From Pseudomonas taiwanensis DSM 21245 (lineage in GTDB: Bacteria > Pseudomonadota > Gammaproteobacteria > Pseudomonadales > Pseudomonadaceae), in assembly GCF_000425785.1 (NCBI RefSeq), contig NZ_AUEC01000040.1, forward strand, positions 1 to 45,877: a stretch of DNA of 45,877 nt, written 5' to 3'. The notes beneath the pieces were generated by a model. The model was not told the origin of the DNA. It worked only from the letters and a program-made list of their open reading frames with translations, and did not search any database. The stretch's first letter is position 1. The number at the start of each line of letters is the position of its first letter. The translations under genes and the position numbers were made by a program. Below are positions 33,171-40,130 of this stretch, piece by piece.

Positions 33171-33854
33171 TTGATCAGCGCACAGGTCCTGTCTTCCACC
33201 AGCATGACCGTGGGTTGGCTGGCATACGTACCGCTGTTGATCTGGGCGGCGACGCGCACGCGCTGGGTGGAATTGTTCACCGACAGCCGCCGTCAGCACC
33301 TGCTGTTCGGCACGGTCTTTTGCCTGTTCGCGCTGTGGTTGGTCAGGCGCGACTTCGACACCGGCGTGTCTTACCACTTCATCGGCATGACTGCCGTGAC
33401 CTTGCTGCTGGACTGGCCGTTGGCGATGCTTGGCGGCTTTCTCGCCCAGCTCGGGTTGCTGGCGCTTGGCCGCCAAGACATGGCGGCCTTGGGGGTCAAC
33501 GGGCTGCTGCTGATTGGCTTGCCGGTGCTGATTACCGAAGTGTGCGCGATCCTGGTCGAGCGGGCGCAGCCGCGTAACCTGTTCGTCTACATCTTCTGTT
33601 CCGGGTTCTTCCCGGCAGCGCTGACAGTGTTGGCCTGTTTGGTGGCGGGGTTGGGGTTGCTGTGGCTGGATGGGCGATTCGCCATGCCGGAATGGCTCAG
33701 CGACTTCGTGGGCTACCTGTGGTTGATGATGTTCCCGGAGGCGTTCATCAACGGCACGGTGATCAGCGCGCTGGTGGTGTTCTGCCCGGAGTGGCTGGAG
33801 ACGTTCAACCGCACGCGGTATTTGCAGGCGCCGTGGAAGGAGGATGAGCGGTGA
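33171..33854 (+). CDS. CbiM-like energy-coupling factor transporter permease
   Basis: A 227-aa membrane protein with about six hydrophobic segments, resembling CbiM/ECF-type permease substrate components. The TTG start at 33171 has a GGGAG ribosome site 10 bases upstream; ATG 33204 (MTVGWLAYVPL) is the alternative and would still keep the first membrane segment. No ATPase genes for an ECF system are next to it, so it may work with a remote module or alone. Divergent from the DUF1780 gene. Confidence 0.75.
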   Translation: MISAQVLSSTSMTVGWLAYVPLLIWAATRTRWVELFTDSRRQHLLFGTVFCLFALWLVRRDFDTGVSYHFIGMTAVTLLLDWPLAMLGGFLAQLGLLALGRQDMAALGVNGLLLIGLPVLITEVCAILVERAQPRNLFVYIFCSGFFPAALTVLACLVAGLGLLWLDGRFAMPEWLSDFVGYLWLMMFPEAFINGTVISALVVFCPEWLETFNRTRYLQAPWKEDER

Positions 33855-33870
33855 TTGTGTGTTGGCTGTT

Positions 33871-33966
33871 CCGGCCTCTTCGCGGGTAAACCCGCTCCCA
33901 CAGGTACTGCACCGATCTTGAAAACCATGAGATCTCTGTAGGAGCGGGTTTACCCGCGAAAGGGCC
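33871..33966. repeat. Pair of inverted 35-bp P. putida REP elements
   Basis: CCGGCCTCTTCGCGGGTAAA (33871-33890) begins a unit ending CCCGCTCCCACAGG, and an inverted copy runs 33937-33966 (CTGTAGGAGCGGGTTTACCC...). Both closely match the species-specific REP consensus described for P. putida. The gap between the units is about 30 bases. It lies between convergent cbiM-like and yacG genes. Confidence 0.88.
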
Positions 33967-33989
33967 CTTACGAGCACCGTGCTATCGGA

Positions 33990-34190
33990 TCAATGCCGAG
34001 ACTCCAGATCCCCCGAATACAGCTCATCCTCCGACTCATCCGCCCCAGGAATCTTGTGCTCTTCCGCCGCCCAGGCGCCCAGGTCGATCAATTTGCAGCG
34101 GTCCGAACAAAACGGCCGGAACGGGCTGTGCTCGTTCCATTCCACAGGTGCGCCACAGGTCGGGCAATCGACGGTCAATGGCTGGCTCAT
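33990..34190 (-). CDS. yacG: DNA gyrase inhibitor YacG
   Basis: A 66-aa zinc protein with CPTCGAP near residue 9 and FCSDRCKLIDLGAW near residue 28, the four-Cys YacG motif. E. coli YacG binds GyrB and blocks gyrase from binding DNA. It overlaps the coaE stop by 4 bases, the conserved pilD-coaE-yacG order. Confidence 0.95.
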   Translation of the reverse strand: MSQPLTVDCPTCGAPVEWNEHSPFRPFCSDRCKLIDLGAWAAEEHKIPGADESEDELYSGDLESRH

Positions 34191-34810
34191 GGCTGGCCTC
34201 CTCGTAAAGTCAGGTAAAAGTGGTGCAGGCGGTCGATCTGCGCATGCAGCGCGCTCAGGTCGCGATCATTGACCACCACATCATCGGCATGGCGCAAGCG
34301 CTCCTCACGGGCCAACTGGGCCTTGAGAATCGCCTGCACCTGCTCGCTGCTGGTGTTGTCCCGCTTCAACGTGCGCTCCATCTGCAGCGCTTGCGGAGCA
34401 TCGATCACCAGCACGCGTTGGGTTTTCTGGTGCTGACCAGACTCGATCAACAGCGGCGAAACATACACCGCATAAGGCGACTCGGCCTTGGCCAGGTAGC
34501 TGAAAATCTCCTGCCCGATCAGCGGGTGCAGCAGTTGCTCCAGCCATTTGCGCTGCGCCGGGTCGGCGAAGATCAGCTGGCGCAGGGCCGCACGATCGAG
34601 TTGGCCATCTTCCTGCAGCACGCCAGGGCCGAAACGCTCGACGATGCTGGCCAGGGCAGGGCGACCGGGCTCGACCACCCAGCGCGCAGCCTGGTCGGCG
34701 TCGACCAGGTGCACGCCCAGTTCGACGAAACGTTCGGCAGCCGCGCTTTTGCCGCTGCCAATACCGCCAGTCAGGCCCAGAATCCAGGGGGTGAAGGCCG
34801 CAGTGGTCAT
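34187..34810 (-). CDS. coaE: Dephospho-CoA kinase
   Basis: A 207-aa kinase for the last step of coenzyme A synthesis. The P-loop GLTGGIGSGKS is at residues about 12-22, followed by FVELGVHLVDADQAAR with the substrate-binding Asp residues. It overlaps the pilD stop by one base and yacG by four, indicating coupled translation. Confidence 0.97.
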   Translation of the reverse strand: MTTAAFTPWILGLTGGIGSGKSAAAERFVELGVHLVDADQAARWVVEPGRPALASIVERFGPGVLQEDGQLDRAALRQLIFADPAQRKWLEQLLHPLIGQEIFSYLAKAESPYAVYVSPLLIESGQHQKTQRVLVIDAPQALQMERTLKRDNTSSEQVQAILKAQLAREERLRHADDVVVNDRDLSALHAQIDRLHHFYLTLRGGQP

Positions 34811-35676
34811 CAGAGTCCCAGTAGTTGCATGTAAGAGGCGTATATTTCATCACCCCAGAGCAACGCAATCCACCCTGCAATGGCCAGATAAGGCCCAAAC
34901 GGCAACGTCGTACTCAGCGATTGCCGACGCACACGCAGCAGGCACAGGCCAACCAGCACCCCCAGCACCGATGACAACAGCAAGGTCAGCGGCAGCACCT
35001 GCCACCCGCCCCAGGCGCCGATCAACGCCAGCAGCTTGAAGTCCCCATAGCCCATGCCCTCCTTGCCGGTCAGCAGCTTGAACACCCAGTACACGCTCCA
35101 CAGGCAGAGGTAACCCGCAATCGCGCCCCACAGCGCATGGCTCAGGGGTACGAAGGTGTGGAAGGCATTGGCGATCAAGCCTAGCCACAGCATTGGCAGC
35201 ACCAGCACGTCGGGCAGCAACTGGTGTTCGATATCGATCAGGCTCAAGGCCAGCAGGCACCAGGTGAGCAACAGTAGCAACAGCAGCTGCGCGGCACTGC
35301 CGCCATGCCACGCCACTACCAGCGACACGGCCGCGCACGCCAGCTCCACCAGTGGATAACGCGGGCTGATGCGGCACTTGCACGCCGAGCAGCGCCCATG
35401 CAGGGCCAGGTAACTCAGCACCGGGATGTTTTCCCAGGCACGAATCGGGTGCCCGCAGCCCGGGCAGCGGGAGGCCGGCAGGCACAGGTCGAAGCGTTCA
35501 TGCACCGAGGTCGGCAGCCCCAGCACCTGCTGTGCTTCGCGCTGCCATTGGCGTTCGAGCATGATCGGCAGGCGGTGCACCAACACGTTCAGAAAGCTGC
35601 CGACCAGCAACCCCAGGAGGGCGGCCAAGGTCATCAGGTAAGCCGGCTGCGCAGCCAGGAAAGTCCATAAAGTCAT
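34810..35676 (-). CDS. pilD: Type IV prepilin peptidase/N-methylase
   Basis: A 288-aa inner-membrane aspartyl protease that cleaves prepilin leaders after Gly and methylates the new N-terminus. The zinc-binding Cys tetrad CPGCGHPI...CSACKC is near residues 70-105, and the two catalytic Asp lie in LSLIDIEHQLLPD and GMGYGDFKLLALIGAWGG. It would process PilA, the minor pilins at 12-14 kb and any type II secretion pseudopilins. It lies 2 bases after pilC. Confidence 0.96.
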   Translation of the reverse strand: MTLWTFLAAQPAYLMTLAALLGLLVGSFLNVLVHRLPIMLERQWQREAQQVLGLPTSVHERFDLCLPASRCPGCGHPIRAWENIPVLSYLALHGRCSACKCRISPRYPLVELACAAVSLVVAWHGGSAAQLLLLLLLTWCLLALSLIDIEHQLLPDVLVLPMLWLGLIANAFHTFVPLSHALWGAIAGYLCLWSVYWVFKLLTGKEGMGYGDFKLLALIGAWGGWQVLPLTLLLSSVLGVLVGLCLLRVRRQSLSTTLPFGPYLAIAGWIALLWGDEIYASYMQLLGL

Positions 35677-35678
35677 GT

Positions 35679-36887
35679 TCAGATCAAACTACCCAACTGG
35701 AAAATCGGCAGGTACATGGCTACCACCAGGCCGCCAACCAGCACGCCCAGGACCAGCACGATGGCCGGCTCCAGCAGGCTGGTCAACTGGTCCAGTGTCT
35801 GGCTGACCTGTTCTTCGTAATGGCTGGCGGCCTTCTCTAGCATCACGTCCAGCGTGCCACTGGATTCGCCGATGGCCACAAGCTGCACCAGCAACGGCGC
35901 AAACAGCGGCTCACTGGCCATCGCCTGATTCAGCCCCTGCCCATTGGCCATGCCCTGACGCAAGCGCAGGATGGCCTGCTCGTGCACAGGGTCGCCGCTC
36001 ACCCTCGCCACCGTTACCAGCGCATCCAGCAGCGCAACGCCCGCCGCGTAGGCGGTGCCCAGGCTGCGGGCGAAACGCGCCAAGGCCGCTTGCCCCAGCA
36101 ATGTGCCGAACACCGGCAAGCGCAGCGCGTAGCGCGTTATCCACAACCGCGCCGACGCATGCTGCCGATAGAGCCGGAGCACGCCGGCCATCAGAACCAG
36201 CGCGCCAATCAGCAACCCCGGCGCATAACGCCCCAGCGCTGTGGATAAGTCGATGACCCACTGAGTGAAAGCTGGCAACTCGCTGTTGAACCCCGCAAAC
36301 AAGTTCTGAAAGCGCGGAATCACCTCCAGCAACAGCAGTGCCGAAACGCCCAGCCCCGTCAGCAACAACAGCACCGGGTACAGCATGGCCTTGCGCACCC
36401 GCTTGCGCAGCGCCTGGCGCTGTTCCAGCATGCCCGCCAACTGTTCCAGTTGCCGGTCGAGCGTGCCGGACTGCTCACCCACCCTTACCAGGTTGCAGTA
36501 CAACGCATCGAACCAGCCCGGGTGGCGCTGTAGCGCATCGGCCAGCCCCAAGCCCGCCGCCACATCCTGTTTCAATCGCCCCAGCAATGCCGCTTGCCCC
36601 GCACCACAGCCGCTGCGCCCCATCACCTCGAACGCCTGCAGCAGCGGCACGCCCGCCTTGAGTAACGTCGCCAATTGCCGGCTGAAGCCCGGCGCATCGG
36701 TTTTTTCCCGAGCCTTCGGCCATTGCCAACCCCGCGAACCCGCCCGCTGCACCCGCACGTCCCGAACACCCTGGCGCAGCAGCCCCGCCCGCACATAGGC
36801 AGGGCTGCGCCCGCGGGTTTCGCCACTGACCGGCGTGCCATCGGTATCGGTGCCATGCCAGCTGTAGAGGTGTGTCGATGAGCTCAT
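35679..36887 (-). CDS. pilC: Type IV pilus inner-membrane platform protein
   Basis: A 402-aa protein of the GspF/PilC family with two homologous cytoplasmic GspF domains (about residues 65-190 and 270-390), each beginning with a pattern like FSRQLATLLKAGVPLLQAFEV and FARSLGTAYAAGVALLDALVT, and three membrane segments. The start MSSSTHLYSWHG was chosen because an AAGGA ribosome site lies 8 bases upstream. No pilB lies beside it: pilA starts 214 bases away in the opposite direction. The gene itself looks intact. Confidence 0.93.
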   Translation of the reverse strand: MSSSTHLYSWHGTDTDGTPVSGETRGRSPAYVRAGLLRQGVRDVRVQRAGSRGWQWPKAREKTDAPGFSRQLATLLKAGVPLLQAFEVMGRSGCGAGQAALLGRLKQDVAAGLGLADALQRHPGWFDALYCNLVRVGEQSGTLDRQLEQLAGMLEQRQALRKRVRKAMLYPVLLLLTGLGVSALLLLEVIPRFQNLFAGFNSELPAFTQWVIDLSTALGRYAPGLLIGALVLMAGVLRLYRQHASARLWITRYALRLPVFGTLLGQAALARFARSLGTAYAAGVALLDALVTVARVSGDPVHEQAILRLRQGMANGQGLNQAMASEPLFAPLLVQLVAIGESSGTLDVMLEKAASHYEEQVSQTLDQLTSLLEPAIVLVLGVLVGGLVVAMYLPIFQLGSLI

Positions 36888-37101
36888 GAACAGTCCTTGG
36901 GTACTTGTGCGACAAGCTTGGAAACAGCTTGCCGAGTCCATTGTCGGGCGCGCTTGCCTGATGCTCACTAGAGTAGTTCAGCGAACATGACGCCCAGACG
37001 GGCAGGGGTGACAAAAGGTGTCTGATCAGGCCTACTGCGCCGCTGTCAGCCGGGGTCGAGAGTGACCTCAACGAGTACGCGTATCGAAAAGGAAGATGTT
37101 C

Positions 37102-37512
37102 ATGAAAGGGCAACGAGGTATCACCCTGATCGAACTGATGATCGTCGTGGCGATCATTGGCATCCTGGCGACCATCGCCATCCCGATGTACACCAACCAC
37201 CAGTCCCGGACCAAGGCGGCGGCAGGCTTGCTGGAGATTTCAGCGCTCAAGACCGCGATGGACCTGCGCTTGAACGAAGGCAAGGACGTATCCGACGTCG
37301 CCGCCCTCGGCGGCCAGCCCGCCACCTCCCATTGCGCCATCACCGCCACCGGCAAGGCCGCCGACGGCAGCGCTACGCTCGAATGCACCCTGGCGGATGC
37401 ACCGGCCAACGTGCTGGGCAAGACCGTCACCCTGACCCGCTCGGCCACAGGTTGGAGCTGTGCGACCAACATCGAAGAAGACCTCGCGCCGAAGGGGTGC
37501 AAGGCGCCTTGA
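37102..37512 (+). CDS. pilA: Type IV major pilin-like protein
   Basis: A 136-aa prepilin with leader MKGQRG followed by ITLIELMIVVAIIGILATIAIPMY (Glu at +5), the N-terminal helix of type IVa pilins. The C-terminal domain has four Cys (SHC, LEC, WSC, KGC) able to form disulphides. ATG 37102 is preferred to 37096 because the AAAAGGAAG ribosome site ends 6 bases before it but directly abuts the earlier ATG. It is divergent from pilC, and tRNA-Thr follows 70 bases later. Confidence 0.93.
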   Translation: MKGQRGITLIELMIVVAIIGILATIAIPMYTNHQSRTKAAAGLLEISALKTAMDLRLNEGKDVSDVAALGGQPATSHCAITATGKAADGSATLECTLADAPANVLGKTVTLTRSATGWSCATNIEEDLAPKGCKAP

Positions 37513-37583
37513 GGGCAGGGCAATAAGTCAGGGGAAACAGGAGTTTGCGTAACGGGTGCGAGCAGTGGTACGTTGCGCTACAC

Positions 37584-37659
37584 GCCGGTGTAGCTCAGTC
37601 GGTAGAGCAGCGCACTCGTAACGCGAAGGTCGCAGGTTCGATTCCTGTCTCCGGCACCA
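37584..37659 (+). tRNA. tRNA-Thr (CGT); likely integration site of the downstream accessory DNA
   Basis: A 76-base cloverleaf with acceptor GCCGGTG/TCCGGC, D-arm AGCTCAGTCGGTAGAGC, anticodon CGT in CTCGTAAC, T-loop GGTTCGATTCC and encoded CCA. Downstream of it the conserved chromosome gives way to gene remnants and a defence operon. tRNA 3' ends are common integrase targets, so this may be the left boundary of an island. I found no second copy of its 3' end and no integrase gene inside the window. Confidence 0.95.
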
Positions 37660-37700
37660 GACCGTTTGGCCGATGGTGGTTTCTCGCCCCGGGCCATCAC

Positions 37701-37729
37701 AAAAAGCCCGCCTAGTGCGGGCTTTTTTG
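37701..37729 (+). terminator. tRNA-Thr terminator
   Basis: AAAAAGCCCGC-CTAGT-GCGGGCTTTTTT, a stem with flanking A and T runs about 40 bases after tRNA-Thr. Confidence 0.92.
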
Positions 37730-37872
37730 CGCCTCTCTTTTCCCAGCAGGCCTGCGAACCCCGGACTTAGCCGTTCCACCCACTGTATTCATTGCGACCA
37801 CACCCAGAGCAATCCCAACAGCAAACCTACCCAGTTCTCGATCAACGCCCCATTTTCACAGGCAACCCATCC

Positions 37873-37913
37873 TTGTAGGAGCGGGCTTTGCCCGCGATCA
37901 CGGGCGAAGCCGT
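37873..37913. repeat. REP-like element
   Basis: TTGTAGGAGCGGGCTTTGCCCGCGATCACGGGCG carries the GTAGGAGCGGG...CCCGCGA core of P. putida REPs. It marks host-type intergenic sequence just inside the accessory segment. Confidence 0.7.
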
Positions 37914-37972
37914 GCCATCCCCCACCTAACCGAATCACAGCCAGTTCCGCGCACCGTGAATGCACAATCGCC

Positions 37973-38250
37973 TCCCTCATGCGTATGGCTGAAAGTTTTC
38001 GTCTGTCGCCAATTCATGACCTCGCGCCAATGCTCCTGGAAGAAGAGGGCATCACACGGACGACGAAGTAGGCGGCGGAGCGCAAGGGGTCTTCTAATTG
38101 ACGCGACAACTGCGCCGAGCTGGTTGGTTAAACGGATCCCGATGTTCTGTTGCGACGGTTGATGAATGTGGCTGAGAAATTCAGGGCATTGCCCATCGGC
38201 TGACCGATGCGCTTGAGTCGATGCGCAATTCAGCCGATCTACCAGTGAGG
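37973..38250 (+). pseudogene. hipA-like toxin kinase, decayed C-terminal remnant
   Basis: Reading the plus strand from 37973 gives a segment with FRLSPIHDLAPMLLEEEGITRTTK, which resembles the C-terminal region of HipA-family kinases. In the same frame follow stops at about 38069, 38099, 38129 and 38201, with DPDVLLRRLMNVAEKFRALP between the last two. After a one-base shift the reading continues RLTDALESMRNSADLPVRGSIQLG. So it is a gene fossil with several stops and at least one frameshift; the catalytic domain is missing. The family call comes from memory of HipA patterns and needs a profile search. Confidence 0.45.
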
Positions 38251-38294
38251 GGCTCGATTCAATTGGGGTATCCATCCGCCGTCTGCGGCTCGAA

Positions 38295-38654
38295 GTGACC
38301 GGGCTTGACCAACAGACCTTCGCGGCCATGTGCAGAATTTCCACGAAAAGCCTGTACGAACTGGAGAGCGGGAAGTCGAATCCAAAGCTCAGCACGCTGG
38401 AGGCCGTGCTGCATCTCTTTGACGTGCGGATGGGTATGGTGATGACGGCCAAAGATAAGCCCACTGCAACGGTCGTCGGCAACAATGTCGGCCAGTCGAA
38501 GGCGGGTGGGCCAATCGCTGTGGCAGCGTCGCTGGCCAGTACCCACGTGGTGGCCGGACCGAAACGAGGGAAAAGCCCAGCGGCAGCCAAAGCGAAGAAG
38601 GCAGTGGCGAGGCCGGCATCGCCACGGGCACGGAAAAGCAGTCAGGAAAAGTGA
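38295..38654 (+). CDS. HipB-like XRE-family helix-turn-helix protein, 5' end damaged
   Basis: A 119-aa frame beginning at GTG. Residues about 5-45 (DQQTFAAMCRISTKSLYELESGKSNPKLSTLEAVLHLF) form an XRE/HipB-type helix-turn-helix. The tail is Lys, Ala and Arg rich. In-frame sequence upstream (SIRRLRLEVTG) clearly belongs to the first helix, yet no usable start codon lies before it. GTG 38245 in the +1 frame gives VRGSIQLG, the expected N-terminus, so a one-base frameshift near 38265-38271 probably broke the gene. It would be the antitoxin of the decayed hipA-like gene just upstream. A shortened product from 38295 would lack the first helix. Confidence 0.55.
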   Translation: MTGLDQQTFAAMCRISTKSLYELESGKSNPKLSTLEAVLHLFDVRMGMVMTAKDKPTATVVGNNVGQSKAGGPIAVAASLASTHVVAGPKRGKSPAAAKAKKAVARPASPRARKSSQEK

Positions 38655-38662
38655 GATTGATG

Positions 38663-38694
38663 TGGGATGCACCTAAAGTCTCATCCCATTTTTT
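38663..38694 (+). terminator. Possible terminator after the hipB-like gene
   Basis: TGGGATG, a 12-base loop, CATCCCA and six T residues, 10 bases past the stop. The stem is short, so the call is weak. Confidence 0.4.
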
Positions 38695-38696
38695 CT

Positions 38697-40130
38697 TTAA
38701 GTGACCGGCTGCGGCGGTAAGTCTGGTTGCTCGCAGTAGTTCCAAACCACGACGGCTTCATGCTTGTAACGATAACCATGGGTAATCGGCTTAACCGCGC
38801 AGCCTTTCAATGAGCAGCCCACATTCACGCCTTGTTTGGATGGATGTCACCTAAAAAATCAAAGAATCCAATCGGCCACTGGAAACCACGGAACTCCGTA
38901 CAAGCTCAATGCTATTTCCGCCCCCCAAATCCAGCGGGCGAGTTGCTTAACCCTTCCGAATTGAAGGCGTAGAAAAGACAGTGCAAAGGCTGCCGTTGAC
39001 AGCACCCCAGGTGACCCGAGCCTTCAAGGTCACGCCGCTTTCGCGGTGGTTCTCCCCAAGGGCGATTCGCATCCGGCAGCTCGCCCGGTCACTACCCATG
39101 TGATGGATGCTCTTACACATGTAGCGTTCGTGCGCCTGATACTCCGTACCTCGCTGCCCTGCAGCAACTTATCCGCTTGGCCGAATCCTGCGCCAATCTG
39201 TGCCCGTCTCTTTCTGCTGGAAAGAGACGGGCACTTCTACCACTGCTGCAGCCCTGATCGCACATGGCTTTGCGGCATTCCCCCTCGTGACAATCGGCGT
39301 GACAAACGCCGATGTCACCAGCAACAGCGCTGTAGATGATGGTGCCGCAGACCAGGGAATGGACTGCACCTGACTGACAGTCAGGCATGCCTCGGTCATC
39401 GCATTGCTGCGTTTACCCGGCTCAGGATCTTCAGGCGCTGGTCTCGTCAGCCAGTGCTGCCTCCACCCGCCCACCCGTAACGGTGCTCAGGAGGCCAGAT
39501 CATGAGATGCCCTTGCTCCCGGATGTAAGGAGCCGCCAGTCCCGCGTATTGGACATTCCCCACAGGTCGCAGGGGCCTTGATCCCTTGATAACACTCAGC
39601 ATTCTTGGCGGGATGACGTGGGGGACGTTTTTTAGATTCATCTGCGAAAGGGCTTAATCGTGGAAACAGCAAGTAGGTGGGATGAGTGAAATTTCGAAAG
39701 CGACGCTGACTGAACTATGGCAACCGCAGCGTTCACTCGGTGGGTTTGGTTGGCCGAAATGGTTTGGACACCGTAAAAATTCATTTTTAGTAGGTGTTTG
39801 TGCATTGATAAGACAGGAGGTACGTACAAGACGGCCCCATAGAAAGTGGATACCGATCCATGCCTTTGTGTCGTGCAGCCCTTGAGTAGTCGAAGGCATT
39901 TGGCCATTATGAGTATCTGGCCAGGGTTCTCTAGAGGTCCCGCTCGCTAGGGGCAAGTGCATCACTCTCTCAGCTTCGGTTAAGGACGAGTTTACATGGA
40001 AAGGTATTTTTTACTGGTCAATATATAGTCAGAAGATGACCATGGCTAGCTAATAGTTATATTGGCTTTTCAGGATGTTTGCGGTGTTTCTTCTACTTTT
40101 TCGGTTTGTATTAAATCTTTCAGGATCTTC
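38697..40130. other. Accessory spacer without a clear gene
   Basis: About 1.4 kb between the hipB-like gene and rdrA. Only short open frames are seen. On the minus strand, 38947-39120 gives 57 residues (MCKSIHHMGSDRASC..., with TLKARVTWGAVNGS) and the stretch ending near 38698 gives about 38 residues (GCAVKPITHGYRYKHEAV...VWNYC). On the plus strand 39682-39885 gives 67 residues (MSEISKATLTELWQPQ). None has a recognisable family. They look like remnants of earlier accessory genes. The last 150 bases become AT-rich and probably hold the promoter of the next operon, but I cannot fix its boxes. Confidence 0.5.

Noticed and set aside
32436..33977. A 513-residue protein from the frame containing the DUF1780 gene
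   Set aside because: The upstream part lies opposite the cbiM-like gene and is low-complexity Gln/Arg-rich shadow sequence; the family start is at 33065.
36919..36932. Possible sigma-54 promoter (TGGAAACAGCTTGC) upstream of pilA
   Set aside because: GG and GC are separated by 9 rather than 10 bases, and the -24 element lacks TGGCAC.
39682..39885. A 67-residue plus-strand frame before rdrA as a possible RADAR accessory gene
   Set aside because: No membrane segment, weak ribosome site, 245 bases from rdrA and no recognisable domain.
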